DNA from: Bacteriovorax stolpii
GTDB lineage: Bacteria; Bdellovibrionota; Bacteriovoracia; Bacteriovoracales; Bacteriovoracaceae
DNA length: 24,830 bases
Reading direction: 5' to 3'
Assembly (NCBI GenBank): GCA_945890905.1
Contig: CAMDDI010000008.1
Span: 1-24,830, forward strand
The notes beneath the pieces are model-generated. The model ran no database searches. It saw only the letters and a program-made list of their open reading frames with translations, and was not told where the DNA came from. The translations under genes and the position numbers were made by a program. Shown in pieces: positions 9,229 through 16,741 of this stretch. The first letter of the stretch is position 1. Every line of letters begins with the position of its first letter.

Positions 9229-9993
9229 CTAGAGTGAATCCCGGGTCTCAATGAGCTGAGCAGAGATACTAATAGCAATCTCATAGGGGTGATTAGTTCC
9301 TATTGGGTGACCCATAGGAACTTTGAGCTTCTCGATAAAAGCTGAACTCACATCTGCATCTTTTAATTCTTTTTTGATTTTAATGCCTTTCACTTCACTG
9401 CCAATGACTCCTACATAAGGTGAGTTGGGAGCGTGCTTAGCGATTTCTATAAGAATGGGAACATCAAAAGAATGACCCATGGTCATGCATAGAAAATAAC
9501 TTTTTGGGTTAAACGTGGAGACAAGCTCTTTAGGTTCTGGATGATGAATGGCCTTTACTCCTTCAAGCTTAGAGATCCATTCCACCCGTGGATCCACACA
9601 AGTCACCTGGCAGTTAAGTTTACTTAAGACTCGGGTGAGTGCTTGGGCCACATGTCCTGCTCCAAAAATCACGATAGGCCAATTTTGCTGATGAGAGTGT
9701 TCAAATAAAAACATCACTTCACCACCGCAAGACATGCCAATATCTTTTTGAAGATTCCAAGTCACAGACTCTGGAGGAAGGGGAGAGCTGCTCTCTAAAA
9801 TGCTTTGAGATTTCTTGATCGCCGCTAGCTCAACTTTTCCACCACCCACTGTTCCTGCATGAAGTCCATCGCGTGTGACAAGCATCTTCGCCCCAGGATC
9901 TTGAGGAGAAGAGCCACGGACTCCAGTGATGGTGACCACCACAAATGAAATTCCCAGACTCATGAGGCTTGATGCTTCTTCCCAGATATTCAC
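9229..9993 (-). CDS. xdhC: Xanthine dehydrogenase accessory protein XdhC
   Basis: XdhC-family protein, which binds molybdenum cofactor, promotes its sulfuration and inserts it into xanthine dehydrogenase. Its 254 residues fit the family. The N-terminal half shows GVRGSSPQDPGAKMLV, HAGTVGGGKVE and MSCGGEV, the conserved glycine- and Cys-containing XdhC segments. The C-terminal half opens with a Rossmann-type IVIFGAGHVAQAL, followed by CVDPR and GVIGS. The GTG start directly abuts the TAG of xdhB, so it is the last gene of the xdhABC operon with coupled translation. Its TAG stop lies one base from the stop of the convergent fusion gene. No sign of damage. Confidence 0.95.
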   Translation of the reverse strand: MNIWEEASSLMSLGISFVVVTITGVRGSSPQDPGAKMLVTRDGLHAGTVGGGKVELAAIKKSQSILESSSPLPPESVTWNLQKDIGMSCGGEVMFLFEHSHQQNWPIVIFGAGHVAQALTRVLSKLNCQVTCVDPRVEWISKLEGVKAIHHPEPKELVSTFNPKSYFLCMTMGHSFDVPILIEIAKHAPNSPYVGVIGSEVKGIKIKKELKDADVSSAFIEKLKVPMGHPIGTNHPYEIAISISAQLIETRDSL

Positions 9994-12411
9994 CTAAGAC
10001 TCCCACACACTGAAGGCATCTGGATTAAGGGCGCGCATGACGTTCTCGCTAGTGGCGGGGATTCGGATTGTTGGATAAGTTTTATGATAACGAGGAAGAT
10101 AAGTGAGAGCATTGTTAACAGCTGTCCAGGCACTCAATGCCAGAAGCAGAGGTGGTTCACCTACGGCCTTGGTACCTTGAACGTTACTGGTGTTCTCATC
10201 ATTTTCTAAGAGTTCAATATTAAATTCTCTTGGAGTGTCTTGAACATTTGGAATTTTATAAGTACTTGGAGCATGGGAGAGGAGAAGGCCTTGATCGTTA
10301 TAAAAAAGATTTTCTGTTGTCACCCAACCAAGACCCTGGATGAAAGCTCCAGAAACTTGACCCACGTCTAGATCATGATTAATTGGGCGGCCTAGGTCCA
10401 TGACGATATCAGTGCGCAGAACTTTCACTTCTCCAGTGAGTTTATTTAAGCTCACTTCAGAGCAAGCTGCCCCTTGGGTGAAATACAAGAATGCATCCCC
10501 TTGACCAGTAAGCTTATTAAACTCAATGCCTGGAATTTTATAAAAGGCGTAATCACTTAGGGATACACGGTTAAGATAAGCTTCAAGGACTAAGTATTTA
10601 AATTCAATTTTTTTGGTTGGATGCTCTGGATGAAAAACCCAACCGTCTTCAAATTGCATTTCAAAGTAAGTTGCCTTGCCACTTTGCCACTCGGCCCCAG
10701 CGTTGGGATCATTCTCATCTAAGTTAGGAGTCTCTAGTTTCACTTCTGGTTGAGTGCCCAGTCCTGCAGTTTTTGAGGCCCATTTTTCTTTAGGGATATC
10801 GAGCAGTTTATATGCGAGCTCACTTAAGCGTTTTTTTATTTTCCGGGTGGCAAGAAGGGCCGCGGCCCCATTGATATCGGTACCTGATGAAGCTGCTGTC
10901 GGCGAGGTGTTGGCATTTTTATCAGTTCGAGTCGGCATCACACGGGCCGCATCCCGAGGAAGTCCTAGTTCACGGGTGACCAAGGTTGAAATACGAGCAT
11001 TCACTCCTTGACCCATTTCAGTGGCACCCGTAGAAATCTGCAGGGAGCCATCATTGTGAACAATCACTAAGGCGTTGCCTTGATTTAAAAAACGGGTAGT
11101 AAAAGAAATACCAAACTTAACGGTAGTTAGAGACATGCCTCTGACAAAATCAGTAGAAGTTTTATTAAACGCTGAGATGTCTTCTCTACGTTTTACATAG
11201 TTGGATTTTTTCTCGAGTTGATGAATGACTTTGGCCAGGCAGTTATTTTTAACCAGTTGCCCGTAGTGAGTGAGGTTTCTGCCACCCTCATCTGAGTAGA
11301 GATTTATTTTTCTCACTTCCAGAGGATCAAGTTTTAAATAGTGAGCAACCTCTTCAATGATTTTTTCTGCAGTGGCCTGACCTTTGGGTCCACCAAATCC
11401 GCGAAATGCAGTATGAGAGTGGTGATTGGTTTTACAAACTTGTCCCACCACCCGGATGTTAGGAATAAAGTAAGAGCCATCACTATGAAGCATTGCCCGC
11501 TCCATAATGGACGTAGACAGATCTGCGTAAGCCCCAGCATCAGAGAAGAGGCGTACATCTAATGAGAGAATGCGACCTTGCTCATCAAAGCCCACGTCGT
11601 ACTCATTTTCAAACGGGTTTCGTTTTCCCGTCATGATCATGTCATCGTCTTTAGTCAGGCATATTCTTATGGGTACGTTGAGTTTTTGAGCTGCAAGGGC
11701 CGCCATGGCAGCAAAAGGAGCAGATTGAGATTCTTTTCCGCCGAATCCTCCACCCATGCGCTTAACAATGCAAACCACATCTTTAGCAGAAAGACCTAGA
11801 GCGTGGGCCACAACGTGCTGAGTTTCAGTAGAGTGCTGACTCGAAGAATGAAGTTCCATTTGCCCATCTTCTAATGGGTAAGCAATAGAGACCTGACTTT
11901 CTAAATAGAAGTGATCGTGCCCCTGGATGATAATCTTGCCTGAGAGTTTATGAGGGGCCAATTTCATGGAAGAATTCACTTCACCACGCTCAATTTTACG
12001 TGAGTCCATGATAAAAGATTTTTTAGCTTTGGCCTCATCGATTGAGAGAACAGCTTCTAGATCAGTGTACTCAATAATTACTTTATACTTCGCTCTTTGG
12101 GCCGCTTCCATACTGGTGGCCACAATCAAGGCAATGCCTTCACCAGCGTACTGAACTTTATCTACCGCCAAAATGGGCTGATCTTTAAAAATGGTTCCCC
12201 AAAGATTGTGATGAAAATCTTTTCCTGTGAAAACTGCCACCACCCCAGGCATCTTAAGCACTTCGGAGAAATCGAGTTTTTTAATAAGAGCGTGAGCACG
12301 GCTGGAATAGAAGACATCCATGAAGAGTTCATTTTTCATGGCCGGCCTGTCATCTACGAACTCACTTTGGCCAGTGACATGTGTATGAGCACTATCGTGA
12401 GGAAGACTCAT
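9994..12411 (-). CDS. xdhB: Xanthine dehydrogenase, molybdopterin-binding large subunit
   Basis: Catalytic subunit that hydroxylates hypoxanthine and xanthine to urate, supplying the substrate of the opposing urate operon. It is 805 residues long, normal for split bacterial XdhB. Visible signatures: the opening LPHDSAHTHVTGQSEFVDD, GGGFGGKESQS near residue 220 (molybdopterin and substrate Glu), TAFRGFGGPKGQ (substrate-orienting Arg), GATEMGQGVN, and GTKAVGEPPLLLALSAW near the C-terminus with the catalytic Glu. No signal peptide, so it should be cytoplasmic. The ATG overlaps the xdhA stop by four bases and the TAG abuts the xdhC start. Function as xanthine rather than aldehyde dehydrogenase is supported by those residues and by the pathway context. 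Confidence 0.96.
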   Translation of the reverse strand: MSLPHDSAHTHVTGQSEFVDDRPAMKNELFMDVFYSSRAHALIKKLDFSEVLKMPGVVAVFTGKDFHHNLWGTIFKDQPILAVDKVQYAGEGIALIVATSMEAAQRAKYKVIIEYTDLEAVLSIDEAKAKKSFIMDSRKIERGEVNSSMKLAPHKLSGKIIIQGHDHFYLESQVSIAYPLEDGQMELHSSSQHSTETQHVVAHALGLSAKDVVCIVKRMGGGFGGKESQSAPFAAMAALAAQKLNVPIRICLTKDDDMIMTGKRNPFENEYDVGFDEQGRILSLDVRLFSDAGAYADLSTSIMERAMLHSDGSYFIPNIRVVGQVCKTNHHSHTAFRGFGGPKGQATAEKIIEEVAHYLKLDPLEVRKINLYSDEGGRNLTHYGQLVKNNCLAKVIHQLEKKSNYVKRREDISAFNKTSTDFVRGMSLTTVKFGISFTTRFLNQGNALVIVHNDGSLQISTGATEMGQGVNARISTLVTRELGLPRDAARVMPTRTDKNANTSPTAASSGTDINGAAALLATRKIKKRLSELAYKLLDIPKEKWASKTAGLGTQPEVKLETPNLDENDPNAGAEWQSGKATYFEMQFEDGWVFHPEHPTKKIEFKYLVLEAYLNRVSLSDYAFYKIPGIEFNKLTGQGDAFLYFTQGAACSEVSLNKLTGEVKVLRTDIVMDLGRPINHDLDVGQVSGAFIQGLGWVTTENLFYNDQGLLLSHAPSTYKIPNVQDTPREFNIELLENDENTSNVQGTKAVGEPPLLLALSAWTAVNNALTYLPRYHKTYPTIRIPATSENVMRALNPDAFSVWES

Positions 12412-13865
12412 TGGCCTACTCCTGCATCCGTGAAAAATTTTCTAAAATAATTTTCAATCAAAACTCTGCGATATGCACTGGTGGCCCGTACATCACTTAA
12501 AGGTTTAAATTCTGAATGAAATTCTTTGACGGCCAAATCAATGGTGGCCTGACTTAGAGGGCGTGACTTTAAAAAGGTCTCAGTCTTCTTTAAGCGAAGA
12601 GGAGTGGCCGCCACACCACCAGCAGCAATGGTAATTTCTTTAAGCTCTTTCTGGGTTTGATCAGTCCATGCTACGTTGATAGCGAGATTGACTGCCGAAA
12701 TATCTAGATCTTTACGATTAGAGTTCTTATAAAGCTTTAAAGTGGAGTTAACTTCAGGGAGCTTAAATTTAATTGCGGTGATGATCTCCCCTGGCTTAAT
12801 ATTGATCGTGCGGTAAGCGAGAAAAAACTCACTCAGAGCAACTTCTCTTTCTCCAGTGTCCCCATAGACACAAACAGTGGCATTTAAAGCGAGAAACGCA
12901 GATGGAGTATCACCAATTGGAGATGCATTCGCGATGTTGCCAATGACTGTTCCAATATTTTTAATCTGAGGAGAGGCAAAGATATCCAGGTAGTGAGCAA
13001 ACTCAGAAATTTTATCCTTCATAAAATGACGAAGTTCAGTCAGGGTCACCCTTGCACCGACTTGAACCATGCCAGCTTTTTCATCAATGCTATAGAGCTC
13101 ACTCATTAGGTGCAGACTTACAAGCTTAGTCAAAGTGATCTTGCGCTTATTATGAATCACACCTAAGTCAGTAGCAGCTCCCATTATTTTAGCATCAGGA
13201 TTAGCTTTTAAATAAAGAAGAGCTTCTTTAAGAGTCTTTGGAGCAAAAAAAGAAAAGTGCTCGGATTCGATATGCACACTTTCCGCGAATGCAGCTCTGA
13301 GCTCCTGTGCCTGATGGTCTGAATAGAATCTCGATTTTATACTTTCAACATTTTTAAGATCAATACTTAAGGCCGCATCGATGATGGGTTGATAACCCGT
13401 GCAGCGGCACAAGTTTCCCGTCATGCAGTTCTTAGCTTCCTGAGAAGTAAGAGTGGTTTGAGATTTCGAAATTTTTTCTTCCATCATACCTGTAATGGCC
13501 ATGACAAAACCTGGTGTACAAAAACCACACTGACTTCCGTGACACTTTACCATGGCCGACTGAGCGGGATGAAGCTCTTCATTTTTTTTAAGAGCATCCA
13601 CTGTGACTAAGCTTGAGCCATCTAGTTGGGCCAGAACTGTGATACACGAATTCACCGCTAAATAATTTTGAGCATCCACTGAAGTGGGAACATGAGGGAA
13701 GTAGCGTAGGACACTGCAGGCCCCGCAATCTCCCTCGGCACAAACAATTTTTGTACCCGTTAAAGATTGATCGTAGCGAAGATAATCCGCCAGCATCATG
13801 GATGCTTGCTCGGCCCCAGCTTCTTTACGTTTTCCATTGAGATAAAAGATAATTTTTTGGCGCAT
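12408..13865 (-). CDS. xdhA: Xanthine dehydrogenase, iron-sulfur and FAD small subunit
   Basis: Electron-transfer subunit of xanthine dehydrogenase, 485 residues. The first 90 residues form a plant-type 2Fe-2S domain (CAEGDCGACSVL, NSCI). Next comes the helical second 2Fe-2S domain, with CGFCTPGFVMAITGMM and NLCRCTGYQPI. From about residue 195 there is an FAD-binding domain (MGAATDLGV, SPQIKNIGTVIGNIANASPIGD) and then a CO-dehydrogenase-flavoprotein C-terminal domain. It is the first gene of the operon and overlaps xdhB by four bases. The ATG at 13865 lacks a strong ribosome-binding site, and the leader carries an unusual dyad (13870-13935), so translation initiation may be controlled. All iron-sulfur cysteines appear intact. 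Confidence 0.95.
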   Translation of the reverse strand: MRQKIIFYLNGKRKEAGAEQASMMLADYLRYDQSLTGTKIVCAEGDCGACSVLRYFPHVPTSVDAQNYLAVNSCITVLAQLDGSSLVTVDALKKNEELHPAQSAMVKCHGSQCGFCTPGFVMAITGMMEEKISKSQTTLTSQEAKNCMTGNLCRCTGYQPIIDAALSIDLKNVESIKSRFYSDHQAQELRAAFAESVHIESEHFSFFAPKTLKEALLYLKANPDAKIMGAATDLGVIHNKRKITLTKLVSLHLMSELYSIDEKAGMVQVGARVTLTELRHFMKDKISEFAHYLDIFASPQIKNIGTVIGNIANASPIGDTPSAFLALNATVCVYGDTGEREVALSEFFLAYRTINIKPGEIITAIKFKLPEVNSTLKLYKNSNRKDLDISAVNLAINVAWTDQTQKELKEITIAAGGVAATPLRLKKTETFLKSRPLSQATIDLAVKEFHSEFKPLSDVRATSAYRRVLIENYFRKFFTDAGVGQ

Positions 13866-13869
13866 ATGC

Positions 13870-13935
13870 AGAGAATTTTAGGGGAAAAATAGGTCTTAGA
13901 CATCTTGCATAACATTAAGATGACCTAAAATCTCT
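13870..13935. promoter_or_regulatory. Large imperfect dyad in the xdhA upstream region
   Basis: Three nested inverted elements flank one centre: AGAGAATTTTAGG (13870-13882) with CCTAAAATCTCT (13924-13935, one base shorter), AGGT (13891-13894) with ACCT (13923-13926), and CATCTT (13901-13906) with AAGATG (13917-13922). The dyad begins 4 bases from the xdhA start codon and lies in the 191-base region shared with the divergent lipoprotein gene. It could be an operator or a leader hairpin in the xdhA transcript. The function is inferred. Confidence 0.45.
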
Positions 13936-14056
13936 ACAATTTAAGTGAGGTTTTAATTCCATTCGCTGGGCAATTCAATCTCAAGTTCACTGACCAATAT
14001 AAGGTGAGTTACTCATTTATTTGTCCAAAGCCCAGATGATCTGTTAACTTTTTTAA

Positions 14057-14578
14057 ATGATGAAACTCATTTTTCTATTGGTCCTAACTCTTCTGAGTTG
14101 CAGTTCAGGTTCCAAATCAATTAAATCTAGCAAAGTCTTAAAAACTTCTGACGGCTATAGTTTCCAGATCCCCATGAAAGGGGAATGGATGGACATTGGA
14201 AAAACTCATCTCACTCGATTTCATCGTCTGGAAAAAAATGCTCTCCCCCGGATCTTCGCTGAGGTGAACCTTTCTGAAAGCGAATATGGACAAGATCTTT
14301 CTGCATTTGAAGAAGCACTGGCAAACAGTGCAAATGTGGTCTCAAGTAACTATGCTATCCGTGAATTCAAAAAAACAAATTGTCTCTTTCACGCTGATAA
14401 GATGGTTTTTAAAAAAGAGAAAAAGAAGATTGCCCGCAGTCTTATGGCCTGTATGTTTCCCAACATGGAGAATAAGGCCATCCTCATGACCGTATCCGAA
14501 GTCATTCCTGAGAGTGAGACCTTTGAAGACCTCACTGATGATGAATTTGCCTTCTTTAATAGCCTAAAATTTTACTGA
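14057..14578 (+). CDS. Small exported lipoprotein of unknown function
   Basis: 173 residues. The N-terminus is a lipoprotein signal peptide: a hydrophobic stretch LIFLLVLTLLSC ending in the lipobox LLSC, with Cys the predicted lipidated residue, followed by a Ser/Lys-rich linker. The remaining part is soluble-looking, with two further cysteines (in NCLFHADK and LMACMFPN) that could form a disulfide. I do not recognise a family. ATG codons at 14057 and 14060 are both possible and neither has a clear ribosome site. The gene is divergent from xdhA, and its last seven bases overlap the end of the convergent S1/P1 nuclease gene. It probably resides in the periplasm, attached to the inner or outer membrane. 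Confidence 0.8.
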   Translation: MMKLIFLLVLTLLSCSSGSKSIKSSKVLKTSDGYSFQIPMKGEWMDIGKTHLTRFHRLEKNALPRIFAEVNLSESEYGQDLSAFEEALANSANVVSSNYAIREFKKTNCLFHADKMVFKKEKKKIARSLMACMFPNMENKAILMTVSEVIPESETFEDLTDDEFAFFNSLKFY

Positions 14579-15357
14579 TAAATTTGATTTAAAATCGCAG
14601 CTAATCTTTTTCCACCTTTTAAGAGGTGTGAATTGAGAACGGCCTGATTTCGTGTCAGGTACTGTCTATCTAAAACCACTGGGCCTGCGCCTGAAGGTTT
14701 AAAGCTATAGATTTGATCTCGCGCTCCCATGTTTTCAGTGATGATGGCACTGAAAGGAATTTCTTTGATGTCATAAGGTGCAGGAGCTAGGCCCCAAGCA
14801 CGAAGAGATTCTAAGTACTGAGTGTATTGAATATAATCCATGTGAGAGATGGAAATAAGACCGGTGTCCCAAAGAGCATGAAGATTCTGGCTTCTTCCTT
14901 CAAAAACAACTTTTACATCATTTCCGCCTCTATCTGAAGGGCGACCCACGTGAAGAGGCTGATGAATATCCCCTACAAAGTGAATAAGAAATTTCAATGC
15001 ATTTTGTTGATCTTGTGTTGCAGAAGAAGATTTCTTCAAAACAGAAATCATATTGGTGATGGCCACAATCACGTCACCATCTTCAGAATGTGGAATATTT
15101 TCGTAAGAAGCTCCATCAGGGACATCCACAAAATGCCAAGGCTTAGTCATGGCCCATTCTGCTTGACCTTTAATAGAGTCTGCCCAAGTGCTTACTGAGG
15201 CCATGGATTGACCTGCGAGGATTTTTTGGACTTTGGTCTTAACTGTAGGGGTAAGTTGATTTTCGGCGATCTGGGCCACAATCATGTGACCATCTGGACC
15301 CCAGGCCCATGCTTGGATTCCTGTGGCTAATAGCAAAAACGACAATAATAGTTTCAT
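14572..15357 (-). CDS. Secreted S1/P1-type nuclease
   Basis: Zinc-dependent single-strand nuclease/phosphodiesterase family (S1/P1), 261 residues. A signal peptide ends at AWA, so the mature protein would begin with WGPDGH, and an N-terminal Trp whose amino group binds zinc is the family hallmark. The other metal ligands are visible in order: WADSIK, PWHFVDVP, FLIHFVGDIHQPLHVG and NLHALWDTG. The start ATG is preceded by TAGGAT at suitable spacing. Expected to act in the periplasm or outside the cell, degrading RNA or single-stranded DNA to nucleotides, which would feed the purine pathway encoded next door (context inference). It is convergent with the lipoprotein gene, with a 7-base overlap. 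The family call is firm; substrate preference is unknown. Confidence 0.93.
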   Translation of the reverse strand: MKLLLSFLLLATGIQAWAWGPDGHMIVAQIAENQLTPTVKTKVQKILAGQSMASVSTWADSIKGQAEWAMTKPWHFVDVPDGASYENIPHSEDGDVIVAITNMISVLKKSSSATQDQQNALKFLIHFVGDIHQPLHVGRPSDRGGNDVKVVFEGRSQNLHALWDTGLISISHMDYIQYTQYLESLRAWGLAPAPYDIKEIPFSAIITENMGARDQIYSFKPSGAGPVVLDRQYLTRNQAVLNSHLLKGGKRLAAILNQIYQ

Positions 15358-15483
15358 GGCCCATCCTAGGTTGAGTTGCGTCGTGAGAAAACGGTAATTG
15401 CCAGGATGGGATACGTCAAAAAAAGAGTTGAGGCCGTAAGATAATAACAGAAAAAAATATTACAATCTTAACTTAGAGATTAA

Positions 15484-15508
15484 AAAGGGCCAAGAAGGCC
15501 CTTTAAAG
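15484..15508 (-). terminator. Rho-independent terminator of the small secreted protein gene
   Basis: Perfect 8-bp stem AAAGGGCC/GGCCCTTT (15484-15491 with 15497-15504) with a 5-base loop. On the minus strand the stem is followed by a run of T, and it lies 23 bases after the stop of the gene ending at 15531. It separates that gene from the S1/P1 nuclease downstream. Confidence 0.75.
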
Positions 15509-15530
15509 TGTGAAATTTAAAAGAAAATTT

Positions 15531-15899
15531 TTATCGCTTTGCTACGCAAGTGACAGGAATGTTTGTGTAGTTGTGAGCAGTCCCTCTGATGACCAGTCGG
15601 TTGATCACACCCTGATTTCCTTCAAGGATTCTACCTGATACGGAAGAACCGTGACTGTTAGTTGCGCTAAATGATTTATTTATAGGATTCATATTAAGAT
15701 CGTGACCTGTAAACCGTGCCACGACCCTGCCGTTGATAAGAATATTACCTGTTCCGTTTCGAGTGTTCAGTAAACTACCTTGGGCCGTGAAATCAATTCT
15801 GTTACCGCGGTAGTTACTATTGGTGCAACCCACACTAGATCCGAATACTGTTAACGAACAAAGTGTAAGAATTAATGAAGTAACTAGGTATTTGCACAT
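15531..15899 (-). CDS. Small secreted protein of unknown function
   Basis: 122 residues from ATG 15899, chosen because AAGGAG lies seven bases upstream; a longer TTG start at 15923 would put that ribosome site inside the gene. A signal peptide (KYLVTSLILTLCSLTVFGSS) is followed by a mature region of about 100 residues rich in Asn, Gly and Thr, with alternating polar and hydrophobic residues that suggest an all-beta fold. One Cys near the mature N-terminus and one five residues before the end could bond. I do not recognise the family. It is a single-gene unit with its own terminator and is divergent from the HELGH protein gene. Likely periplasmic or secreted. Confidence 0.75.
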   Translation of the reverse strand: MCKYLVTSLILTLCSLTVFGSSVGCTNSNYRGNRIDFTAQGSLLNTRNGTGNILINGRVVARFTGHDLNMNPINKSFSATNSHGSSVSGRILEGNQGVINRLVIRGTAHNYTNIPVTCVAKR

Positions 15900-15986
15900 A
15901 AATAATCTCCTTGTGATGAACAAAGTCTAATTCAGAATTTAATTTCGATGGTGGGTTTTGTAATTATTTCAGGGTATATCTAAAGT

Positions 15987-16679
15987 ATGCTAATTATTTT
16001 CTTCAGCTTAATTACCCTTCATTCCTATGCTTCTATAGACGCTCAGTCCTCTTATACGCAACTTCATGAGAGGGCGATTTCTCAAAAACGCTTTAATGAA
16101 ATCATTCATTTCATGGAATTAGGGTTTCAACCTTTTGCCTCAAAAAATCAGCGGCAACTAGAGTTTTTAACCGATTATCAAGATGATTGGGCCCAGGCCT
16201 TTGCCCGCCGTTGGGAAAATGATCAGGTGGTGGTTTACGGCGGTATCTCGCGCTTTAAACATGCCAATGAGGAATCTTTTGTCCTGGCCCTCTGTCATGA
16301 GCTGGGTCATTTATATGGGGGAGAGCCTGTTCAAGAACCTCATAATAAGATGGCCGTTGAAGGACAAGCTGATTTTTGGGCGACCTCGGTTTGCTGGCCC
16401 CAAGCGGTGAACTATCTTCCCTCTAAAGTACCGTCAGCGCGTTCATTAAATGTCTGTAAACAAAATGTGGTCTGTGCAAGAGGGTTGGATGCTGCCCTTA
16501 ATTTTAGCGCTTTTTTTGCTGAAAACCGCAACATTCCGGCCCCTGAGATTGAAACTCCGGATACCAAAATTACGGATCGGCTTATTTTTGATCACCCATC
16601 TCCTCAATGCCGACTTGATACCTATCTTTCGGGGCTTAAGGGCGGCAGTCGTCCCTTATGCTGGTTTCACACCCTATAA
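15987..16679 (+). CDS. Secreted HELGH zinc metallopeptidase-like protein
   Basis: 230 residues with a short signal peptide (LIIFFSLITLHSYAS). The centre carries CHELGHLYGG, an HExxH zinc motif with His104 and His108, followed 17 residues later by VEGQADFWA, whose Glu125 is a plausible third zinc ligand as in gluzincin-type peptidases. Six or more Cys in the mature part suggest disulfides and an oxidising compartment. I cannot place it in a named family, so peptidase activity is inferred from the motif alone. The end of the gene is 62 bases before the S28 peptidase start, same strand, so the two may share a transcript. The ribosome site before ATG 15987 is weak. Confidence 0.78.
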   Translation: MLIIFFSLITLHSYASIDAQSSYTQLHERAISQKRFNEIIHFMELGFQPFASKNQRQLEFLTDYQDDWAQAFARRWENDQVVVYGGISRFKHANEESFVLALCHELGHLYGGEPVQEPHNKMAVEGQADFWATSVCWPQAVNYLPSKVPSARSLNVCKQNVVCARGLDAALNFSAFFAENRNIPAPEIETPDTKITDRLIFDHPSPQCRLDTYLSGLKGGSRPLCWFHTL

Positions 16680-16741
16680 ACTTTCTAAATCTCTGGCTTC
16701 CCACCTTAAATCTTGTTACGAAGGGGACTAGGAGAATTCAT

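Noticed and set aside
12097..12450. 117-residue plus-strand frame over xdhB/xdhA
   Set aside because: Antisense to conserved xdh sequence and lacks any domain or start signal.
16658..16741. Longer start for the S28 peptidase
   Set aside because: It overlaps the preceding gene and puts 28 residues in front of a good signal peptide; ATG 16742 has GGAG upstream.
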